A stretch of 25,460 nt of DNA from the IMG/VR virus record IMGVR_UViG_3300031673_000434, positions 1 to 25,460 of that record; one strand, given 5' to 3'. The notes beneath the pieces are model-generated. The model was not told where the DNA came from, did not search any database, and saw only the letters and a program-made list of their open reading frames with translations. Source of the DNA: a virus. The first letter of the stretch is position 1, and the number at the start of each line of letters is the position of its first letter. Position numbers and translations under genes: made by a program. Positions 1 through 6,001 of the stretch are shown piece by piece.

Positions 1-49
1 CCCCGGCCCCGGCCCCGGCCCCGGCCCCCGGCCCCGGCCCCCGGCCCCG
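1..49. repeat. (CCCCGG)n GC-only tandem repeat at the window edge
   Basis: Units of C4-5G2 are repeated about eight times without any A or T, then stop abruptly at TCTACTG. The complementary strand reads (GGGGCC)n, a sequence class known to form G-quadruplexes. The composition is unlike everything else in the window, and because the tract starts at base 1 its true length is unknown. It may be genuine, or an assembly or contig-end artefact. Confidence 0.8.
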
Positions 50-89
50 TCTACTGTTAAAAGGCGTGAAAATAATTCCGCGAATTCTC

Positions 90-118
90 TTGACGGCGCG
101 CACAGTGTAATGTAAATT
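90..118 (+). promoter_or_regulatory. Candidate sigma70-like promoter for the duplicated gene pair
   Basis: TTGACG at 90-95 matches the -35 consensus at 5 of 6 bases. A 17-base spacer leads to TAAATT at 113-118, which matches TATAAT at 4 of 6. Transcription would start near 125, just ahead of the AAAGG ribosome-binding site at 127-131. A short inverted repeat (AATTC-CGC-GAATT, 74-86) lies directly upstream of the -35 and could be an operator half-site pair, though its arms are only 5 bp. Confidence 0.45.
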
Positions 119-139
119 GAGGCATGAAAGGCGGTGAAT

Positions 140-544
140 ATGGATACGTTACGAGTCGCAAGAGACGTGCGTGATGGTTGTCGTGACGCGAAGGCGTTCG
201 GCGTCTCTGACGTTCAAGCCATAACTGAGCATAACCTGTTGACAAGTATCCGCGACAACCTAGTGAACGCCGATATTGCGCTGTCGAAACTACACGCGCA
301 TACTGACTGGATGCGTAGAGAATGCATCGATGACGTTGAAACTGCGCGGCTACTGGATGATATCATGAACCGCGTCGTTCGGCCTTTAGTCACGCATTTG
401 GACGTATTGCGCGGCGAAGGATGCGTCGAACAAGCTGGTGTCAGCGCATATGAATGTATCAACCAACTACGTGACAGACTCCGCACATTAGTCAAGCGTA
501 TACCCATCACGCATCCGAGCGCGAGAGTGCCGCTACGCGGCTAG
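140..544 (+). CDS. Small helical protein of unknown function, copy 1 of a tandem duplicate
   Basis: A 134-residue protein I do not recognise. The ATG at 140 was chosen because AAAGG (127-131) lies 8 bases upstream; the in-frame GTG at 134 would sit on the Shine-Dalgarno site. The composition (many Leu, Arg, Asp, few Gly or Pro until the end) suggests a bundle of about four helices followed by a basic tail ending VPLRG. It is roughly 80% identical over about 120 residues to the next gene, and the last 27 residues are identical. The homology continues past the stop codon into a shared GCTAGAGTATAAC or near-identical stretch, so the duplication is recent or maintained. This copy has only a short N-terminus before the shared GCRDA motif, whereas copy 2 carries a Cys-rich extension. 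Probably co-transcribed with copy 2 from the promoter at 90-118. Function unknown; a phage accessory gene is the safest label. Confidence 0.75.
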   Translation: MDTLRVARDVRDGCRDAKAFGVSDVQAITEHNLLTSIRDNLVNADIALSKLHAHTDWMRRECIDDVETARLLDDIMNRVVRPLVTHLDVLRGEGCVEQAGVSAYECINQLRDRLRTLVKRIPITHPSARVPLRG

Positions 545-572
545 AGTATAACTCTTGAAAGGAGTTGACAGA

Positions 573-1025
573 ATGCCGAACACGAACTGCCGAAACTGGA
601 GAAAAGGCGACGGGTTCACCTGTCATCTAGGTGGCCGAGCGGCCGACTGTGACGGCTGTCGTGACGCGACGACGTTCGGCGTCTCTGACGTTCAAGCTGC
701 GACGGCGCACAACCTGTTGACAAGTATCCGCGACAACTTGTTGAACGCCGATAATGAGTTGTCGGAACTACACGCGCATATCGACTGGATGATCCGAGAA
801 TGCATCGATGACGCTGAGACCGCGCTTCTACTGGATGATATCATGAACCGCGCCGTTCGGCCTTTAGTCACGTATTTGTTCGTCTTGCGCGGCGGCGAAG
901 GATGCATCGGACAGTCGAGCGTTAACGCATATGAATGCGTCAACCAACTACGTGACAGACTCCGCACATTAGTCAAGCGTATACCCATCACGCATCCAAG
1001 CGCGAGAGTACCGCTACGTGGCTAG
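573..1025 (+). CDS. Small Cys-rich helical protein of unknown function, copy 2 of a tandem duplicate
   Basis: A 150-residue paralogue of the preceding gene. The ATG at 573 has AAAGGAG (558-564) 8 bases upstream; an earlier in-frame TTG at 555 overlaps this site and is unlikely. The first 30 residues are absent from copy 1 and contain four cysteines and a histidine (NC, CH, then CDGC), which could bind a metal. The remainder aligns colinearly with copy 1 with one 3-base insertion (RGEGC against RGGEGC). Differences cluster in the helical middle, including charge changes such as K to E and R to I or L, while the C-terminal 27 residues are unchanged. The gene is followed 13 bases later by a strong hairpin, so the pair forms its own short transcription unit, separate from the virion genes. 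No function can be assigned. Confidence 0.75.
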   Translation: MPNTNCRNWRKGDGFTCHLGGRAADCDGCRDATTFGVSDVQAATAHNLLTSIRDNLLNADNELSELHAHIDWMIRECIDDAETALLLDDIMNRAVRPLVTYLFVLRGGEGCIGQSSVNAYECVNQLRDRLRTLVKRIPITHPSARVPLRG

Positions 1026-1038
1026 AGTATAACACTAG

Positions 1039-1065
1039 AGAGGGGTACGCTAGTCGTACCCCTCT
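1039..1065 (+). terminator. Perfect 11-bp hairpin terminator after the duplicated pair
   Basis: AGAGGGGTACG pairs without mismatch to CGTACCCCTCT around a 5-base CTAGT loop, and is followed by TTTA. The U-run is short, but stem strength and position directly after the last gene of a unit support a terminator. Confidence 0.7.
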
Positions 1066-1146
1066 TTAGTATCTAGTCGTACACCACAGTAGTACACACC
1101 ATAGCATAGTATACCAATAGAGGGTGGTGGGGTCAAATACCGAGAG

Positions 1147-1188
1147 GGGATAGAGCTATCCCAGTATAGTATGGATCCCGGATACTAT
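1147..1188. repeat. Two adjacent short hairpins upstream of the iteron array
   Basis: GGGATAG (1147-1153) pairs with CTATCCC (1156-1162) across 2 bases, and ATAGTAT (1166-1172) pairs with ATACTAT (1182-1188) across 9 bases. Both have 7-bp arms. They lie 12 bases before the A4T4 repeats. They could be protein-binding dyads or RNA hairpins; neither has a T-tract. Confidence 0.5.
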
Positions 1189-1199
1189 TCCGCATCATC

Positions 1200-1295
1200 A
1201 AAATTTTCTGTCAGAAAATTTTTCAGAAAATTTTTCAGAAAATTTTTCAGAAAATTTTTCAGAAAATTTTTCAGAAAAAATTTTTTAGAAAATTA
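1200..1295. repeat. Iteron-like array of CAGAAAATTTTT 12-mers
   Basis: Five perfect tandem copies of the 12-mer occupy 1212-1271. A variant with lengthened A and T runs follows (1272-1286), then a degenerate remnant. An inverted copy (AAAATTTTCTG, 1200-1210) faces the first unit across one base. Each unit has the self-complementary core AAAATTTT, a sequence known to curve DNA. Arrays of this kind are typical of replication-initiator or partition-protein sites in phages and plasmids, but no initiator gene is in the window. Confidence 0.75.
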
Positions 1296-1341
1296 AAATC
1301 AATACGCAGGCATCAATACGCAGCTACATAGATATGTCCCT

Positions 1342-1599
1342 ATGCTGGCGTCAGGATACATATACCCTATACCCTATACCCTATACCCTATACCCTATAC
1401 CCTATACCCTATACCCTATATGCTGGCGTCAGGATACATATACCCTATACCCTATACCCTATACCCTATACCCTATACCCTATACCCTATATGCTATATG
1501 CTGGCGTCAGGATACCCTATATGCTATACTACATGCTGGCGTCAGGATACATATACCCTATATGCTGGCGTCAGGATACATGCTGGCGTCAGCATACAT
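1342..1599. repeat. Composite satellite: TATACCC heptamers interleaved with a 20-bp unit
   Basis: Eight perfect TATACCC heptamers (1361-1416) and seven more (1439-1487) are separated by a 20-mer beginning ATGCTGGCGTCAGGATAC. The 20-mer begins at 1342, 1420, 1498 (18 bases), 1533, 1562 and 1580 (one mismatch). Single heptamer remnants occur in the later intervals. Several reading frames stay open through it, but only because the repeat lacks stop codons. The heptamer resembles telomeric or cyanobacterial-type short tandem repeats in form only. Confidence 0.85.
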
Positions 1600-1726
1600 G
1601 CCCTATGATTCTAACATCCCGCCGAACATTTTATTTATTTTATTTTGAACTTTTTAGAAAAATCGTGTTTATGTCTGTAGGTCGTATGGATGAGCGTAAT
1701 CATTCTTGGCAAGATTGGGGAATCAT

Positions 1727-2260
1727 GTGCCAGTAATCAAATGCGAACCAGATGATCCAAATCGCTGCCAGACGGTGACATCACAAGGGCAGTGTCTCAA
1801 TTTAGCCGTTCCCAATTGCAAAAATTGCGAAGCGCATGGGGCAAACAAGCAATTACAATCACAAGAGGCAGCATCACTCCGTAACTATCGCAAATCAAAG
1901 TGGCTGAGCAAAATCCATGAACATGCCGATTCATCTGGCCTCAAGAGCCTACGTGAAGAGATTGGGATTCTCCGAGTCATTATGGAGGAGCGCCTAGATC
2001 AGTGTACTGACGCAAGTGAACTAATCATGCAGAGCCAGCAAATCGCCGATCTTGTCATGAAGATTGAGCATATCGTTACGTCTTGTAACAAACTCGATGA
2101 TAAGTTAAAGCGCGTCGTGGATCGTAGCCAACTGTTGCAGTTTGCATCAGAGACTATTGACATCATCGCTTCGATAATCACGGATGAAATAATCCTTAAT
2201 ACTATCTCTGATCGCATACTATCGGCCATCGGTAAGTTAGGAGAATCTGATGCTAGTTAG
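1727..2260 (+). CDS. Zinc-finger plus helical DNA-binding-like protein, possible small terminase subunit
   Basis: A 177-residue protein. GTG at 1727 is preferred because TTGGGGA lies about 6 bases upstream; TTG codons at 1706 and 1715 are in frame but lack a site. Near the N-terminus C14, C23, C34 (or C31) and H37 make a C-x8-C-x10-C-x2-H arrangement inside a pattern of the CQ-x-G-x-C-x-N-x-A-x-C-x-H type seen in many small phage proteins. From about residue 65 the protein is helical: a segment beginning LREEIGILR, a second with regular Ile/Leu spacing, and a third around the ASETIDIIASIITDEI region. Small terminase subunits have a DNA-binding N-terminus and a helical oligomerisation domain, and no other candidate exists upstream of the large terminase, so this is a reasonable guess. 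Its separation from terL by three genes is unusual. It overlaps the next gene by 11 bases, so the two are translationally coupled. Confidence 0.6.
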   Translation: MPVIKCEPDDPNRCQTVTSQGQCLNLAVPNCKNCEAHGANKQLQSQEAASLRNYRKSKWLSKIHEHADSSGLKSLREEIGILRVIMEERLDQCTDASELIMQSQQIADLVMKIEHIVTSCNKLDDKLKRVVDRSQLLQFASETIDIIASIITDEIILNTISDRILSAIGKLGESDAS

Positions 2261-2507
2261 AACTTTGGCTGTGCCAACAACCGCGACCAATCTGGCTACA
2301 TTCCTCGGTGATGCTACAATCAGGGGTAAGGGTGTCGCGTTACAGGCACCCGCAGTGAACGCTGAAAACGTCTTCTTCGGTGACGCAGCAATGCAGCCTG
2401 CTTTCGTACCTCCCGGCGGTAGCTCGGATGTTATGCCAATCGCGGTATTAAGTGACCTGTATCTTTTGGGGACAGTGGGTGACAATGTGATTGTGATGGT
2501 GTTCTAA
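2250..2507 (+). CDS. Small beta-rich hypothetical virion protein
   Basis: An 85-residue protein starting at ATG 2250, with GGAG (2240-2243) 6 bases upstream inside the preceding gene. It is rich in Val, Ala, Gly and Pro with few charges. A central PPGGSS turn is flanked by alternating hydrophobic strands, and the protein ends in a VGDNVIVMVF strand. This pattern suits a small beta-barrel or sandwich capsomer or fibre accessory protein. It is wedged between the zinc-finger gene and the tail fibre, and its stop codon overlaps the fibre start (TAATG). I do not recognise a family; a fibre-attachment or head-decoration role is possible from position only. Confidence 0.6.
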   Translation: MLVRTLAVPTTATNLATFLGDATIRGKGVALQAPAVNAENVFFGDAAMQPAFVPPGGSSDVMPIAVLSDLYLLGTVGDNVIVMVF

Positions 2508-5500
2508 TGAGTATCATAAACAGTCCGTCAGCTGTAGGCGGCGGCGGTACAACAATCCGTACGCCAAAAAATGCCTTAAGCATCACTACAGATACACCCG
2601 GTGCCCCAAGCGTTGGTGACATATACGTTGTTCCCGTAGGTGCTACCGGCTTATTTTCTGGTCATGATAACGAGATCGCGACCTATACATCTGGTGGCTG
2701 GAGCTTCTACACACCCGTCGAGAGTGATATCGCATACGTTGATGATGCCGATGACTGTTTTCTTTTTACAGGGCTCGTATGGAAAGAGATCGAAACGGGC
2801 CTACCTATGGTCCATGATCTTGGTGGAGCACAACATGCCGCAGACACACTAGCGGATCTGAATACGAAGATTTCTGATGCTACTCTTGACGACTCTAGTG
2901 ATCCACGAACCCCAACAGCCCATGCCACGAGCCACGCAGATGGCGGCAGTGATGAAGTCACACCGCTCGCTATTGGTAGTAAGCCTTTGACTGGATTCGT
3001 GAATCGTGTAGACAGTGCACTCGCAATGAATGGTGCTGATCTAGAGATCACAGGTTCATACGATATCTGGAGTAACGGTAACAAATTTGCGAAAACCGGC
3101 ACCGTTGGTGTCACAGTTTCAAACGATAAAACATTACACTACGTCTATTTTGACACAAGCGGCGTTCTCCAGATTAGTACATCGATGTGGGATCTCGTTA
3201 GTGCCAATGTACTTGTAGCAACAGTCTTCAAAGACGGCGCTAATTATGTCATAACAGATGAGCGCCACAGCTATATCCGTGACCTGAATTGGCATAATTG
3301 GACACACGAGACAATTGGCGCCCGCTATGGCAGCGGTTTGACTGGGACATTCCTCGATGCGACTTTCTCCATAACACAGGGCACTGTTCATGATGAAGAC
3401 ATCGAGTATGACACTAGCAACACAAAAACGACATGCCAACTATGGTATCGTGATGTTGGTGTCGGTAACATGCGTGTTGAGCCAGCGACATCAACACCCT
3501 ATAAAGATAATGCCGGAGCAATCCAGTATGATAATGCTGGTGCATTGACGAATGTTGACTTAAATAGATACATTAACAACTATGTCTATGCGACAAACAG
3601 CGATGAGCCAATCGTTGTTGTCGTTGGTCAGGCACAACATGCAAACGTGGGTTCAGCACGTAACGAAGCATTACCATCAATACTCCTTTCAACAGCTGAG
3701 TGGAAACTACTTTACCGTATCACATACCGTAATGTTGGTGGAACACCAACATACAGGGAGGCTCTTGACCTCCGCTATACTAGCTCTGGTCCAGCCATCG
3801 CCGCTGCTGCAACAAGCCATGCTGGATTAACAGATCGTGATGCCGCGAACGCGCACCCGGCTGACACTATTGCCCCGGATGCAAGCGGTTGGAGCGGCAA
3901 TCTATCGGCGACAGACACAGACGTACAGGCAGCTCTCGACACACTCGACGCGATGTCCGGTGGCGTCGTTACGGTCATACCAGCAGATGGTAGCATAGCA
4001 ACTGTTCTCAACGCCGCGACCGATGGCTCCAGCTTCTGGCTCGCCGACGGGAGCCATGTCCCGAGTGCGCAGATCGACCTGAGTGGCAAAAGCAACATCA
4101 GCATCATGGCCGGGCGCGGGGCCGTGATAACGGCTGCTCTATCTGCGGCTCTTGACCCACTCTTCCTGCTTGGCGATAACGTCGGCCTGCACTTCCACGG
4201 AATCCGTCACGCCATCACGTCTGATGCGGCAAATCGTGCTGTCTATGGCTTCGACAACGGTACGCTAAGCAGTGGAATCACTTGGGACGACTGTGAGGCC
4301 ATCAATACGAGCGCTGGTAATCGGGCAATCTTCATCGACTACAAAGATGTATCTGGCAATACATCAGACTTCAGCGTCCGCGACTGCCAAATCTCGGGAC
4401 ACTGGCGCTCACTCGTGCGTCTCGACGCAAACAGTGGCACGCATGAGAAGTGGCTCATCAAGGACAACAGCGCCATCACATCCGCGACAGCGACACCCGA
4501 AGCGGCGGTCGAACTCCAAGACGGTGGAGCAACAGCCGTCAAGGACTGTCAGGTCGAGGGCAACCAGTTCGATGCTTTCTTCTATGGTATAAGCCTCGCG
4601 GCTGCTACGGAGTGTAGCATCTTGGGTAATAGTGTCTATGCGGCTGGTAGTCACGGTATTATTGTGGCGGGCGCGGGCCACATCATCAACGACAATATCA
4701 TCGATAACCCAACAACGAACGGCGTCGATGTCGCAGGCGCTGATAATACGATCAACGACAACAGAATAACGTCTGCCGTTATAGGCATTTCGACTGCCGG
4801 GGCACGCACGCTAATTAATGGTAACAAAATCTATGACCCAACCGGCGTCGGTCTGACTGTCGATGGAGCCGGGTCAGTATGCACAAACAACCACGTCTAC
4901 AGCGCCCAGAATCTAGGTATTGATATAAATGCCGCAGGTTGTATTGTCGATGGAAACATCGTTGACGACCCCGGCACAAACGGCATCGACGTAACCGGTG
5001 CTGACAACACGATCTCCAACAACAAGATAACAAGCGCCGCTATAGGTATTAACATCGCTGCTAGCAGCGACGACTGTATCGTCTCTGACAATAGTGTCAA
5101 AGATTCCACTGGTATTGGTATCCAAGTTGTAAGTTCTGCTCGTGCCTCTGTGCGCAGTAATAACATTGATACACCTGGCAACGTGGGTATTCTTTGCACC
5201 ACCGTCACGGATTCAAACATCAGTGGAAACACTTTTGTTGGTGGTGCAGCAAATGGGATCACGCTGACTGGTACAGGCTGTGTTCTCAATGACAACACAA
5301 TCAATAACCCAGGCATCAACGGCATCGGCGTAACTGGTGCGGACAACGTGATCAACGACAACAGAATAACGTCTTCCACTATAGGTATCGACCTCAACAC
5401 AGGCTCTGACAACTGCACCGTCAACGGCAACAGCATTGACACCTGTAGTGGCGATGGTATTTCTCTTACTAACTCAGACGATTGCCTTGTAGCCAACAAT

Positions 5501-6001
5501 GACATAACAGGCGTGGCAGCATACGATATTGATGAGGATGCTGATTGCGATGGTGGTACGTACTCTGCCAATGTACTCTCTGGAGAAGGTACAGCGGCAA
5601 CTCGCTTCTTAGGAACAAACCGTACGGTCTTTACAGAAACCGAAGTTTTCACAATGACATTCTCAAACGGAGGAGCTGTCCTGAACACTGGCTCCAGCAC
5701 TGCCGGATCTATTCAAATTCCATACGATTGTGAGATCGAGTCCGTTACGCTTCTTGCTGACCAGTCTGGTTCAGTAGTCGTTGATCTCTGGAAAGATACG
5801 TACGCAAACTTCCCACCGACAGTGGCTGATACGATAACTTCCGCGGCAAAGCCGACTATTACCACTGCAACAAAAAGTACGGACGCAACCCTAACAGGTT
5901 GGACGAAACAGATTACCGCAGGAGATATCATAATGCCAAATATCGATTCTGTGACCAGTATCACAGAGTTAAAGCTCGTCCTCAAAGTCAGGAGGAACTA
6001 A
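2507..6001 (+). CDS. Tail fibre/tailspike with right-handed beta-helix
   Basis: An 1164-residue receptor-binding candidate. Residues about 28-100 match the DUF2793 pattern of phage fibre heads (GDIYVV...GATG.FSGHDNEIA.Y..GGWSFYTP). Then comes a hinge with TAHATSHADGGSDEVT, typical of fibre shafts, and a beta-rich middle. From about 486 to 1040 there is a right-handed parallel beta-helix of NosD/PbH1 type with repeated rungs such as NGIDVTGADNTISNNKITS. The final 120 residues form a separate beta-sandwich-like module (IPYDCEIESVTLLADQSGS, then VVDLWKDTYANFPPT and a GWTKQITAGDII stretch) seen at the C-termini of many phage fibre and host-range proteins. Beta-helix spikes often cleave or bind surface polysaccharide, but catalytic residues cannot be assigned by eye. 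Translation is coupled to the previous gene by TAATG. Its place upstream of the terminase is unusual. Confidence 0.85.
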   Translation: MSIINSPSAVGGGGTTIRTPKNALSITTDTPGAPSVGDIYVVPVGATGLFSGHDNEIATYTSGGWSFYTPVESDIAYVDDADDCFLFTGLVWKEIETGLPMVHDLGGAQHAADTLADLNTKISDATLDDSSDPRTPTAHATSHADGGSDEVTPLAIGSKPLTGFVNRVDSALAMNGADLEITGSYDIWSNGNKFAKTGTVGVTVSNDKTLHYVYFDTSGVLQISTSMWDLVSANVLVATVFKDGANYVITDERHSYIRDLNWHNWTHETIGARYGSGLTGTFLDATFSITQGTVHDEDIEYDTSNTKTTCQLWYRDVGVGNMRVEPATSTPYKDNAGAIQYDNAGALTNVDLNRYINNYVYATNSDEPIVVVVGQAQHANVGSARNEALPSILLSTAEWKLLYRITYRNVGGTPTYREALDLRYTSSGPAIAAAATSHAGLTDRDAANAHPADTIAPDASGWSGNLSATDTDVQAALDTLDAMSGGVVTVIPADGSIATVLNAATDGSSFWLADGSHVPSAQIDLSGKSNISIMAGRGAVITAALSAALDPLFLLGDNVGLHFHGIRHAITSDAANRAVYGFDNGTLSSGITWDDCEAINTSAGNRAIFIDYKDVSGNTSDFSVRDCQISGHWRSLVRLDANSGTHEKWLIKDNSAITSATATPEAAVELQDGGATAVKDCQVEGNQFDAFFYGISLAAATECSILGNSVYAAGSHGIIVAGAGHIINDNIIDNPTTNGVDVAGADNTINDNRITSAVIGISTAGARTLINGNKIYDPTGVGLTVDGAGSVCTNNHVYSAQNLGIDINAAGCIVDGNIVDDPGTNGIDVTGADNTISNNKITSAAIGINIAASSDDCIVSDNSVKDSTGIGIQVVSSARASVRSNNIDTPGNVGILCTTVTDSNISGNTFVGGAANGITLTGTGCVLNDNTINNPGINGIGVTGADNVINDNRITSSTIGIDLNTGSDNCTVNGNSIDTCSGDGISLTNSDDCLVANNDITGVAAYDIDEDADCDGGTYSANVLSGEGTAATRFLGTNRTVFTETEVFTMTFSNGGAVLNTGSSTAGSIQIPYDCEIESVTLLADQSGSVVVDLWKDTYANFPPTVADTITSAAKPTITTATKSTDATLTGWTKQITAGDIIMPNIDSVTSITELKLVLKVRRN
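4681..5391 (+). repeat. Internal DNA-level repeats in the fibre beta-helix
   Basis: Three related segments of the fibre gene encode near-identical rungs. A 25-base stretch, GATCAACGACAACAGAATAA plus CGTCT, is identical at 4750-4774 and 5350-5374, exactly 600 bases (200 codons) apart. A diverged third copy (beginning CTGACAACACGATCTCC, from 5001) lies between them. Retention of nucleotide identity points to duplication or gene conversion within the gene. Confidence 0.7.

Larger units (their letters stand above)
1066..1726. other. Non-coding repeat-rich region between the accessory pair and the late genes
   Basis: About 660 bases with no credible gene. It contains, in order, a second copy of CTAGTCGTAC (1073-1082; the first is in the terminator loop and arm), two hairpins (1147-1188), an A4T4 12-mer array (1200-1295), a 12-bp direct repeat ATCAATACGCAG (1298-1309 and 1312-1323), a TATACCC/20-mer satellite (1342-1599) and an AT-rich stretch (about 1600-1675). 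The late-gene promoter should be here or further upstream, but I see no convincing -35/-10 pair. The region could be a replication origin, partition site or late control region. This is inference from repeat architecture only. Confidence 0.6.

Noticed and set aside
1200-1600. CRISPR array
   Set aside because: Units are contiguous 7-, 12- and 20-mers with no unique spacers of regular length, and no cas genes are nearby.
1334-1648. Open frames rich in TLYPIPY and YPICWRQDT repeats across the satellite
   Set aside because: They exist only because the heptamer and 20-mer lack stop codons. There is no ribosome-binding site, and the same repeat stays open in more than one frame.
1645-1673. TTGAAC ... 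TTTATG as a late promoter for the gene at 1727
   Set aside because: The -35 matches moderately, but the -10 has only about three consensus bases. AT-richness of the stretch makes chance matches likely.
4897-5700. Minus-strand 267-residue open frame opposite the fibre
   Set aside because: It is low-complexity Val/Leu/Pro/Ser sequence mirroring the beta-helix repeats, has no start signal, and lies wholly inside a well-supported gene.
5899-6000. Upstream extension of the membrane beta-helix gene to 5899
   Set aside because: The region is coding for the fibre C-terminus in another frame, and a perfect AGGAGG places the start at 6001.
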